From Galbitalea sp036499165 (GTDB lineage Bacteria; Actinomycetota; Actinomycetes; Actinomycetales; Microbacteriaceae), in NCBI GenBank assembly GCA_036499165.1, contig DASYEE010000087.1, positions 1 to 11,455 on the forward strand: a stretch of 11,455 nt of DNA. Reading direction: 5' to 3'. The notes beneath the pieces are model-generated. The model saw only the letters and a list, made by a program, of their open reading frames with translations, searched no databases and had not been told where the DNA came from. Shown in pieces: positions 1 to 6,449 of this stretch. The translations under genes were made by a program, and so were the position numbers. The number at the start of each line of letters is the position of its first letter. Within the stretch, counting starts at the first letter, position 1.

Positions 1-2
1 CC

Positions 3-2183
3 TACCTGTACAGCCAGTTCGAGACCTATGACGCCCACCGCATGTACGCCTGCTTCGACCAGCCCGACCTGAAGGCCAACTTCGAGCTGCGCGTGAAGGC
101 GCCCAAGCACTGGACCTGTATCAGCAACGGCGTCGGCCTCCGCCACACTGGTAACACTGTCGCTGACCGCGACACCGCCACCTGGACCTTCGAGCAGACC
201 CCGCGGGTCTCCACGTACATCACCGCCCTGATCGCCGGGCCGTATCACGCCGTCTACGACCACCACGACGGCATCGACCTCGGCCTGTACTGCCGCCGGT
301 CGCTGGCCGAGTTCCTCGACCCGGCCGAGCTGTTCCACCTCACCAAGGCCGGGTTCGACTTCTACCACCGGGTCTTCGACTACCGGTACCCGTTCGGCAA
401 GTACGACCAGTTGTTCGTCCCCGAGTTCAACGCGGGGGCAATGGAGAACGCCGGCGCTGTCACCTTCGTCGAGACCTACATCTTCCGCTCAAAGGTGACA
501 GACGCGATCAAGGAGCGCAGGGTCATCACCATCCTGCACGAGCTCGCACACATGTGGTTCGGCGACCTCGTGACCATGAAGTGGTGGAACGACCTGTGGC
601 TGAACGAGTCCTTCGCAGAATGGGCCTCCGCGATGGCAGCCGCCGAGGCGACCGAATGGACGGAGGCCTGGACGACCTTCGCCGCGATGGAGAAGAGCTG
701 GGCGTACGCACAGGATCAGCTGCCATCCACCCACCCCGTCTACGCCGAGATCAACGACCTGGAAGACGTGCAGGTCAACTTCGACGGCATCACATACGCC
801 AAGGGCGGGTCGGTGCTGAAGCAGCTTGCTGCGTGGGTCGGTATCGATGAGTTCTTCGCGGGAGTCGGCGCGTACTTCAAGAAGCACGAGTACGGCAACA
901 CCGAGCTCGGCGACCTGCTCGCCGAACTCGAGACGACCTCCGGGCGCGAACTCACCGAGTGGGCGAAGCTCTGGCTGCAGACGGCTGGTCCGAACACGCT
1001 GCGCCCCGAAATCGAGACCGGCGCGGATGGCTCGATCGTCTCGTTCGCTGTGGTGCAGACGGCACCAGCCGACTACCCGACGATCCGGCCGCATCGCCTC
1101 GCGATTGGCTTCTACGACCTCATCGACGGCAAGCTCACGCGTGTGAAGCGGGTCGAGTTGGATATCGCGGGCGAGCGCACGTCGGTCGACGAGCTGGTCG
1201 ACGTGACGAAACCCGCACTCGTGCTGTTGAACGACGACGACCTCGCCTACGCAAAGATTCGCTTGGATGACGATTCGCACGCCGTCGCGCTCGAGCACCT
1301 CTCCGACATCGAGAACCCGCTCGCCCGCGCGCTCGTCTGGGGCGCCGTGTGGGACGCTGTGCGGGACGCCGAGACGAGCGCGAGCGACTACATCGCCCTC
1401 GTGCTCGGAAACATCGCGAGTGAGTCGGAGTCGACGACCATCCGCGTCACGCTGTCGCAGCTTCTCTCGGCCGCCCGCATGTATGTCGCGCCGGAGCGCC
1501 GCGCGGCGACCATCGAGCGGATCGGCGACGGGCTGTGGGCGCTTGCCCAGGCGGCGGAGCCCGCATCGGACGCACAGTTCCAATTCGTGAAGTTCTTCGC
1601 GAACATCGCGTCGACGCCGGCCCACGTTGCCGCGATCACCGCGCTGCGCGAGCGTTCGTCGAGCCTCGACGGCCTCGAGATCGACACCGACCTCGACTGG
1701 GAACTGCTCGAAGGCCTCGTACTGAACGGCGCGGCAGGCAAGGCCGAGATCGACGCTGCACTGGCGAAGGACAACACGGCGAACGGCCAGCTGTCTGCTG
1801 CCAGAGCGGCAGCGACCATCCCGACCGCCGAAGGCAAGCGAGCCGCCTTCGATTCGATCGTTGCGAAGGATGACCTGTCGAACACGATCGTGCGCGGCAC
1901 GACGCTCGGCTACCGCCACACGAACGACCCGTCGTCGCTCGAGGGCTTCGTCGAGCCGTACTTCGCGGCCCTCACCGAGGTCTGGAAGTCGCGCACATAC
2001 AAAATCGCCGAGTACATCGTCGACGGCCTGTACCCTGCGCCGCTCGCATCGCCCGAGCTGGTCGAGGCGACGAACGCATGGCTGGATGCCAACCCCGGCA
2101 TCCCCGCGATGCGCCGCCTGGTCGGCGAGCAGCTCTCGAGCGTCGAGCGTGCGCTGCGGGCGCAGGCCCGCGACGCGAAGTAA
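3..2183 (+). CDS. pepN: Aminopeptidase N (M1 family zinc metallopeptidase), 5' end missing
   Basis: Cytoplasmic M1 metallopeptidase that removes N-terminal residues from peptides during peptide turnover. The reading frame is open from base 3, so the N-terminus lies outside the window; 726 residues are visible of the roughly 850-860 usual for actinobacterial PepN. Numbering from base 3, the exopeptidase motif GAMEN is at 435-449. The zinc-binding HELAH (His179, Glu180, His183) is at 537-551, and the third zinc ligand is Glu202 in NESFAEW, giving the classic HExxH-18-E spacing. Tyr265 in TYAKGG fits the transition-state tyrosine. The remaining ~430 residues fit the helical ERAP1-like C-terminal domain. 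The frame ends with TAA and is followed by a strong hairpin. The internal ATG at 42 lies within conserved M1 sequence and is not the real start. The family call is very secure. Confidence 0.97.
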   Translation, partial: YLYSQFETYDAHRMYACFDQPDLKANFELRVKAPKHWTCISNGVGLRHTGNTVADRDTATWTFEQTPRVSTYITALIAGPYHAVYDHHDGIDLGLYCRRSLAEFLDPAELFHLTKAGFDFYHRVFDYRYPFGKYDQLFVPEFNAGAMENAGAVTFVETYIFRSKVTDAIKERRVITILHELAHMWFGDLVTMKWWNDLWLNESFAEWASAMAAAEATEWTEAWTTFAAMEKSWAYAQDQLPSTHPVYAEINDLEDVQVNFDGITYAKGGSVLKQLAAWVGIDEFFAGVGAYFKKHEYGNTELGDLLAELETTSGRELTEWAKLWLQTAGPNTLRPEIETGADGSIVSFAVVQTAPADYPTIRPHRLAIGFYDLIDGKLTRVKRVELDIAGERTSVDELVDVTKPALVLLNDDDLAYAKIRLDDDSHAVALEHLSDIENPLARALVWGAVWDAVRDAETSASDYIALVLGNIASESESTTIRVTLSQLLSAARMYVAPERRAATIERIGDGLWALAQAAEPASDAQFQFVKFFANIASTPAHVAAITALRERSSSLDGLEIDTDLDWELLEGLVLNGAAGKAEIDAALAKDNTANGQLSAARAAATIPTAEGKRAAFDSIVAKDDLSNTIVRGTTLGYRHTNDPSSLEGFVEPYFAALTEVWKSRTYKIAEYIVDGLYPAPLASPELVEATNAWLDANPGIPAMRRLVGEQLSSVERALRAQARDAK

Positions 2184-2205
2184 CGCGCCGCAGCTCCTTT
2201 CCTAC

Positions 2206-2235
2206 GCCGCGGCGGGTCGACTGACCCGCCGCGGC
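2206..2235 (+). terminator. Hairpin terminator candidate after pepN
   Basis: A perfect 13-bp inverted repeat, almost entirely G/C, with arms 2206-2218 and 2223-2235 and a GACT loop. It starts 22 bases after the pepN stop. No run of T follows (the next bases are TGGGTCAGATTTCG), so it is not a classic U-tract terminator. Many actinobacterial terminators are thought to lack the tract. It lies between two same-strand genes and just upstream of a candidate promoter, which fits a transcription boundary. Confidence 0.6.
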
Positions 2236-2265
2236 TGGGTCAGATTTCGCCAAGGCAGCGACAAA

Positions 2266-2271
2266 TAGACT
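2266..2271 (+). promoter_or_regulatory. Candidate -10 element (TAGACT) for a leaderless mscS-glbO transcript
   Basis: TAGACT matches the TAnnnT pattern of actinobacterial -10 elements and ends nine bases before the ATG at 2281. A transcript started from it would begin at or next to that ATG, as in leaderless mRNAs. No convincing Shine-Dalgarno sequence precedes 2281, which fits this reading. No good -35 match was seen at 16-18 bases. This is a short motif match only. Confidence 0.4.
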
Positions 2272-2280
2272 GGTCGGGCT

Positions 2281-3480
2281 ATGAAATTCCTGATCGCAGC
2301 CTCCCAGACGCTCTCCCCATGGGAGATGTTCATGAAGTTCCTGCACGGCATCTACACGCCGTGGCATGTGCTGATCAACATCGTGCTGATCGTCGTGATC
2401 GCCCTGCTTGTGCGCATCGTCCTGCGTTTCGTCGTCAATCGCGTGGTCAGCAGGATCGTCAACGGTGTCAAGAAGCGACAGGGCGCAGAGGACACCCAGG
2501 CACTCCTCGCTTCGCCCCTGAACGCGGTACGCACCGTTCAGCGCACCCGCACGCTCGGCAGCGTCTTCAACAACATCGTCGGAACCCTGATCGTGATCGT
2601 CGCCGTGCTCATGATCATCGGTCAGCTCGACAGCAACATCACCGCATCCTTCGCCCTGATCACCGGCGCGCTCGGCGCCGGCCTCGGTTTCGGCGCCCAG
2701 AACATCGTGAAAGACGTCCTGAACGGCCTGTTCATGGTCGCGGAAGACCAGTATGGCGTTGGCGACGTCGTCGACCTCGGGGCGGCGACAGGCGTTGTCG
2801 AGGCCGTCGGCGTCCGGATCACGCAGATCCGAGACGTCAACGGCATCGTGTGGTTCTGTCGCAACGGCGAGATTCTCCGGGTTGGCAACGTCTCGCAGGG
2901 CTGGTCACGGGTGATCGTCGACCTCGCCGTTCCATACGACACGGATGTCTCGGCCGTGCAGTCGCAGATGCTCGCGACCGCGACGGACATGGCTACCAAC
3001 TCGAAGTGGCGTGCCCGCATCGTCGATAAGCCCGAGGTGTGGGGAATCGAGTCGATCGCAGCAGACTCGATCGTGATCCGAATGGTCGTGAAGACCCGCC
3101 CCGGCAGCAAGGACGACGTCGCGCGCGAGCTGCGCGCTCGACTGAAGGAATCGCTCGACGCCATGGGCGTGAAGTTGCCGTCGCTCTCGAGCGTCGTGCT
3201 GAGCGGCTTCGATGGTGCGGAGAGCGTATCCGGTGCGCGACCCCCGCGGACGACCCCGAACCCCGTCGTGACGACCGAGGATCCGAAGCCGGCCAGGGGT
3301 CGTGCAGCCAGGAAGGCGAACGCCGCTCCGGCGACGACCACAAGCGCCGGGGTAGCTACGCGGCCGGCGACAAAGGATCCGCGGGCGACCACCCTGCCGA
3401 TCCAGAAACCGAAGCCCGACCGTACGCAGAAGCCCGACCAGACTCCCAAACCCGACCAAAACAAGCCGGACGATGACTGA
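2281..3480 (+). CDS. MscS-family small-conductance mechanosensitive channel
   Basis: Membrane channel that opens under membrane tension to release osmolytes after hypo-osmotic shock. The 399-residue protein has hydrophobic segments at about 28-53 and 96-114. A Gly/Ala-rich pore helix follows at about 120-152 (segment TGALGAGLGFGAQNIVKD), then the MscS beta domain with EDQYGVGDVV near 155-164 and an alpha/beta domain to about 312. This is the core MscS fold with three membrane helices. From about 318 to the end the protein is a low-complexity Pro/Lys/Thr/Ala tail ending in KPD repeats, presumably cytoplasmic and disordered. ATG 2281 is chosen because of the possible leaderless promoter. ATG 2332, which also reads MKFL, has GGGAG six bases upstream and is a real alternative. 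The final bases overlap glbO by 8, so the two are probably co-transcribed. Confidence 0.93.
   Translation: MKFLIAASQTLSPWEMFMKFLHGIYTPWHVLINIVLIVVIALLVRIVLRFVVNRVVSRIVNGVKKRQGAEDTQALLASPLNAVRTVQRTRTLGSVFNNIVGTLIVIVAVLMIIGQLDSNITASFALITGALGAGLGFGAQNIVKDVLNGLFMVAEDQYGVGDVVDLGAATGVVEAVGVRITQIRDVNGIVWFCRNGEILRVGNVSQGWSRVIVDLAVPYDTDVSAVQSQMLATATDMATNSKWRARIVDKPEVWGIESIAADSIVIRMVVKTRPGSKDDVARELRARLKESLDAMGVKLPSLSSVVLSGFDGAESVSGARPPRTTPNPVVTTEDPKPARGRAARKANAAPATTTSAGVATRPATKDPRATTLPIQKPKPDRTQKPDQTPKPDQNKPDDD
3412..3477 (+). repeat. Short in-frame tandem repeat encoding the KPD tail of the MscS channel
   Basis: Four degenerate units, 3412-3429 (18 bases), 3430-3447 (18), 3448-3462 (15) and 3463-3477 (15), each begin with a Lys-Pro-Asp codon triplet. 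They encode KPDRTQ, KPDQTP, KPDQN and KPDDD. All unit lengths are multiples of three, so gain or loss of a unit keeps the frame. The last unit abuts the stop codon and overlaps the start of glbO. Confidence 0.75.
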
Positions 3481-3919
3481 CGCGACCCCAGGGCAGAAAA
3501 ACCCCGTCACACTTCGCTCGAGCGAGAACGGCGAAGCGGCGACCGGCAATTTCTGGCGCGAAGTGGGCGGTCGGGCGACCTTCGAGAAGCTGGTCCGCCG
3601 CTTCTATGAGGGCGTGGCAGACGACGAGGTTTTGCGCCCGATGTATCCGGAGGAGGATCTGGAGGGCGCCATCCAGCGACTCACCGGGTTCCTCGAGCAG
3701 TACTGGGGCGGCCCTGGCACCTACTCCGAGCAGCGCGGGCACCCGCGCCTGCGCATGCGGCACCAACCCTTCAAGGTCAATCCGGATGCTCGCGACCGCT
3801 GGCTCCGTCACATGCGCGTCGCGGTCGACAGCCTCGAACTCGCGCCCATCGACGATGCGATGCTCTGGGGCTACCTCGAGCGCGCCGCGTTCGCGATGGT
3901 GAACACGTTCGATGAGTAA
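3473..3919 (+). CDS. glbO: Group II truncated haemoglobin (trHbO)
   Basis: Small cytoplasmic haem protein of the 2-over-2 globin fold. Family members bind O2 and are linked to oxygen or peroxide chemistry and NO/redox protection; the exact role is unsettled. The protein has 148 residues. The segment FLEQYWGGPGTYSEQRGHPR (73-92) is nearly identical, as I recall it, to M. tuberculosis GlbO. All key haem-pocket residues align with GlbO at a constant offset of 22: Tyr45 (B10), Tyr58 (CD1), Ala66 (E7), Leu70 (E11), proximal His97 (F8) and Trp110 (G8). The protein therefore carries a 22-residue polar N-terminal extension relative to that homologue. Its ATG overlaps the upstream channel gene by 8 bases and no strong Shine-Dalgarno is visible, so translational coupling is likely. 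There is no other usable start before the globin core. Confidence 0.96.
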   Translation: MTDATPGQKNPVTLRSSENGEAATGNFWREVGGRATFEKLVRRFYEGVADDEVLRPMYPEEDLEGAIQRLTGFLEQYWGGPGTYSEQRGHPRLRMRHQPFKVNPDARDRWLRHMRVAVDSLELAPIDDAMLWGYLERAAFAMVNTFDE

Positions 3920-3947
3920 CGGTGCCGGCCTCGCCGGTTGCGCACCG
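3920..3947. terminator. Convergent hairpin between glbO and the beta-lactamase-like gene
   Basis: CGGTG (3920-3924) pairs with CACCG (3943-3947). Inside it CCGGC (3925-3929) pairs with GCCGG (3933-3937) around a CTC loop, leaving a five-base bulge (TTGCG) on one side. It fills the 30-base gap between two convergent stop codons, where a shared bidirectional terminator is expected. There is no T-run on either side. The call rests on position plus folding potential. Confidence 0.4.
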
Positions 3948-3949
3948 GG

Positions 3950-5086
3950 TCAGGCCGCGTAGCGCCAGAAGTCGCGCATGAGGGTGGGCGGTGTCGGTCC
4001 CGTCATCGCGCGCTGCGTGAAGAGGATGTCGACCGACCTGGACGACGGAGTCACGAACGCCGATGTGCCAGAACCGCCGACCCAGCCGTAGCGCCCGATG
4101 ACGTTCCACGGCTCGTTTTCCGCGACATCCACCTGCCCGCCGAAGCCCCAGCCCTGGCCTTCGATGAACAGGAGGCTCGCCTCGCGCTGCGTGTCGGTGA
4201 GGTAGTCGGTCATCATCTCGTCGACGGAGTCCGAGCCGAGGATGCGCGCGCCGTTTGCTTCGCCTCCGCCGAGCAACATCTGGGCGAACGCGTACCAGTC
4301 GTCGACTGTCGAGACGAGACCTCCCGCGCCGGACGGAAATGACGGGAGGCTCGCCCACTTGCCATCAGGCCCGTCTGCTAGCTGGAGAGATCCGCGGTCA
4401 TCGGGCTCGTAGAAGGTCGCGAATCGGTCTCGCTGGGAAGCGGGTACCGCGAAACCGGTGTCCGGCATGCCGAGCTGCTCGAAGACGCGCTCAGACAGGA
4501 ATTCCGGAAGCGACTGGCCCACAATTCGAGGCACAAGGACGCTGAGGATGTCTGCACTCGTGTTGTAGAGCCAGGTCTCGCCCGGCTGCGCGAGCGCCGG
4601 CACCTTCGCGAGCGCGGCGATCCACTCGTCCGGTGACAAGTCAGTGATGGGCAGGGCGCCGGTCTGCAGGGCGAACAGCGCCTGGACTCCCGGAGTGGAG
4701 AAGTCAGACGGGAATCCGTAGCCGGAACGGAAGGTCATCAAGTCGAACAGCGTGATCGGGCGCAGGAGCGGCACCGTGTCGTCGAGTTCGCTCGTCGGAG
4801 TGCGAAGCACCCGCACGGACGCGAGTTCAGGAAGCCACCTGTCTACCCGATCGTCGAGGGCGACCAATCCGGCTTCGACGAGAATCATCACGCCAGCGGC
4901 GAGGATGGGCTTGCTGGCCGACGCGATGCGAAAAATTGAGTCGCGCCGCATCGGCGATTCGCCTTCGAGCGAGAGAGAGCCGACGGCCGCGACCTCGACT
5001 CCCCCGCGACCGGCCACGAGGCCGACCGCTCCCGGGATCTCGCCTGAGTCAACGTGCTGCTGGAGCGTCTCATGAAGCGTCGTCAT
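3950..5086 (-). CDS. Serine beta-lactamase/esterase-like hydrolase (class C-type fold)
   Basis: A 378-residue protein of the broad beta-lactamase / D-alanyl-D-alanine carboxypeptidase / EstB-type esterase family. Ser56 in SASK (56-59) is the SxxK nucleophile motif, inside FRIASASKP. The second motif appears as YNTS (Tyr174), in the place where classic class C enzymes have YxN. A G/W/V-GGSGT stretch at about 334-341 replaces the KTG/HxG box. No signal peptide or membrane segment is visible, so it is probably cytoplasmic. That argues against a real beta-lactamase or cell-wall role and suggests an ester, lactone or amide hydrolase. ATG 5086 is chosen because GGAG lies nine bases upstream and homology begins there (MTTLHETLQQ). 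The frame stays open far upstream but antisense-like. It lies 61 bases after the CoA-lyase gene on the same strand and may be read through from that operon. Substrate unknown. Confidence 0.9.
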   Translation of the reverse strand: MTTLHETLQQHVDSGEIPGAVGLVAGRGGVEVAAVGSLSLEGESPMRRDSIFRIASASKPILAAGVMILVEAGLVALDDRVDRWLPELASVRVLRTPTSELDDTVPLLRPITLFDLMTFRSGYGFPSDFSTPGVQALFALQTGALPITDLSPDEWIAALAKVPALAQPGETWLYNTSADILSVLVPRIVGQSLPEFLSERVFEQLGMPDTGFAVPASQRDRFATFYEPDDRGSLQLADGPDGKWASLPSFPSGAGGLVSTVDDWYAFAQMLLGGGEANGARILGSDSVDEMMTDYLTDTQREASLLFIEGQGWGFGGQVDVAENEPWNVIGRYGWVGGSGTSAFVTPSSRSVDILFTQRAMTGPTPPTLMRDFWRYAA

Positions 5087-5147
5087 AGCTCCACACTCCG
5101 GCACGGCTCGACCGAATGTCAACGACCCTGGGTGTCTTCTCCCCGCG

Positions 5148-5957
5148 TCACGGCCTCGGCGCGCGAGCCAGCACGGAGCGCGCGTGCCGGAGCACCGGCT
5201 CGTCGACCATGCGTCCGTCGAATCGGAATACGCCTCGTTCGCCCTGCGCCGCGGCCAGGATCGCGCGAGCAGCGTCAAGTTCCGGCCCGGTCGGGGCGTA
5301 GGCCCGGCGGATGACGTCGACCTGGCTCGGGTGGATGCACGCGGTTGCGGCAAATCCGCTCGCCACGGCATCCTCTGCCTCCCTGCCGAGACCGTCGAGA
5401 TCCGCAATGTCGAGATAGACGGAGTCGATCGCGTCCGTCTCCCCGGCCGCAGCCGCGAGCAGCACAGCGGATCTCGCGTGGCGAGCAACCTCGCGATAGC
5501 TGCCATCGGCAAACCGACTCGACGTCCCGCCAATCGATGCGATGAGGTCTTCCGCACCCCACATCAGGGCGACGACGTGCGGAACCGCCGCGATGCTTGC
5601 AGCCGCGAGTACTCCGGCCGCGGTCTCGCACAGCGCGACAACGTCGTATTCGCGCAGCGCTTCGACCTCGGCCGCCGACGTCGCCTTGGCGAGCATCACC
5701 GTTCGGTATTCGGTCTTCGCGAGAGCTCCGAGATCGAGCTCGAAGTCTTCGGTCTCGAACGAGTTGACGCGCACGACGGTTGTGGCCGGGTCGAGGGGGT
5801 GGGCGACCAGCGCCTCACGGGCTGCGACCTTGTCTGCGGGAACCACGGCATCCTCGAGGTCGAGGATGACGGCATCCGCCCTCGCCGCAGCCTTGTCGTA
5901 ACGGTCTGGCCGGTCGGCCGGGCAGAACAGCAGGGCCGGCCCCATCGCGAATGTCAC
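5148..5957 (-). CDS. CitE-like / HpcH-HpaI family CoA-ester lyase, probable HMG-CoA or citramalyl-CoA lyase
   Basis: A 269-residue TIM-barrel enzyme that cleaves beta-hydroxyacyl-CoA by a retro-Claisen reaction. Visible family motifs are the N-terminal PALLFCPADRPDRYDKA, LDLEDAV (32-38), Arg63 in VVRVN, the metal ligands Glu111 (LCETAAG) and Asp137 (GAEDL), and IHPSQ (208-212). It is not the beta subunit of a citrate lyase complex, since no citD, citF or citC lies nearby. Gene order matches M. tuberculosis Rv2498c, reported as a bifunctional lyase in leucine catabolism and itaconate dissimilation. By analogy it would split HMG-CoA into acetoacetate and acetyl-CoA, or citramalyl-CoA into pyruvate and acetyl-CoA. 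The start is a GTG at 5957 that overlaps the MaoC stop by four bases (GTGA), with GAGGG about nine bases upstream. ATG 5945 is an alternative start. Confidence 0.9.
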   Translation of the reverse strand: MTFAMGPALLFCPADRPDRYDKAAARADAVILDLEDAVVPADKVAAREALVAHPLDPATTVVRVNSFETEDFELDLGALAKTEYRTVMLAKATSAAEVEALREYDVVALCETAAGVLAAASIAAVPHVVALMWGAEDLIASIGGTSSRFADGSYREVARHARSAVLLAAAAGETDAIDSVYLDIADLDGLGREAEDAVASGFAATACIHPSQVDVIRRAYAPTGPELDAARAILAAAQGERGVFRFDGRMVDEPVLRHARSVLARAPRP

Positions 5958-6448
5958 GGACGGGCGCCCTCACACCAAACGAGCGACGACCGGCCCGCCG
6001 TCGCGACGACGTCGCCATCCTGGTTGCGCGCCGTGTGGGTCATCACGACGACGCCCTGGCCCTCTCGCGACTTCGAGCGGCGCTTGGAATCGATCACCGT
6101 CTCCGAGTACATCGTGTCGCCGACGAACAGCGGATTCGGGAACGCGATCTCGGTGAAGCCGAGGTTGGCGACGAGGGTGCCGAGGGTGAGCTGGGCGACG
6201 GATGCGCCGACCAGCGTCGAGAGGGTGAACATCGAGTTCACGAGACGCTGCCCGAACGGCTGCGTGGCAGACCAGGCGGCGTCGAGGTGCAGCGGCTGCG
6301 TGTTCATCGTGAGCGTGGTGAAGAGCACGTTGTCGGCTTCCGTCACCGTGCGGCCGGGACGATGCAGGTAACGAGTGCCCACGGCAAACTCTTCGAAGAA
6401 GAGCCCACGCTGCTCGATCACCGGTCCGTCGTCCCGCCGCTCGGTCAT
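5954..6448 (-). CDS. MaoC-like hot-dog-fold acyl-CoA hydratase
   Basis: A 164-residue single hot-dog protein of the MaoC / (R)-hydratase superfamily, which adds water to enoyl-CoA thioesters and usually works as a dimer. The hydratase motif region is TMNTQPLHLDAAW (47-59), with the catalytic-type His54, followed by FGQRLVNSMFTL, FPNPLFVGDTMYSETVI and a C-terminal strand. The usual D-x-N-P-x-H is here N49-T-Q51-P-L-H54, so the general-base Asp position holds Asn (see findings). It starts two bases past the acyl-CoA dehydrogenase stop (one base between), with GGGA about nine bases upstream. It is the same position as Rv2499c in M. tuberculosis. Likely job, by pathway logic: hydration of 3-methylglutaconyl-CoA to HMG-CoA, since no crotonase-type hydratase lies in the operon, or of itaconyl-CoA. 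Family secure, substrate inferred. Confidence 0.9.
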   Translation of the reverse strand: MTERRDDGPVIEQRGLFFEEFAVGTRYLHRPGRTVTEADNVLFTTLTMNTQPLHLDAAWSATQPFGQRLVNSMFTLSTLVGASVAQLTLGTLVANLGFTEIAFPNPLFVGDTMYSETVIDSKRRSKSREGQGVVVMTHTARNQDGDVVATAGRSSLVWCEGARP

Positions 6449-6449
6449 C

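Noticed and set aside
489..1919. Long minus-strand open frame (476 codons) opposite pepN
   Set aside because: Arg-rich, low-complexity translation with no recognisable domain, wholly antisense to a clear M1 peptidase; a usual by-product of high-GC codon bias.
5087..5122. Independent promoter for the beta-lactamase-like gene (TTGACA at the complement of 5117-5122)
   Set aside because: The -35 match is good, but no -10 resembling TAnnnT lies 16-19 bases downstream; too weak to list as a feature.
5087..5557. N-terminal extension of the beta-lactamase-like protein up to an ATG at 5557
   Set aside because: The extra ~157 residues overlap the lyase gene in another frame and are Arg/Ser-rich without homology; a ribosome site and the family start support ATG 5086.
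5148..5957. Citrate lyase beta subunit (citE of a citrate fermentation complex)
   Set aside because: No citD, citF, citC or citX nearby; the fatty/branched acyl-CoA operon context and the similarity to stand-alone CitE-like lyases point elsewhere.
5184..6371. 395-codon plus-strand open frame across the lyase and MaoC genes
   Set aside because: Spans two well-supported minus-strand genes and their junction and shows no domain.
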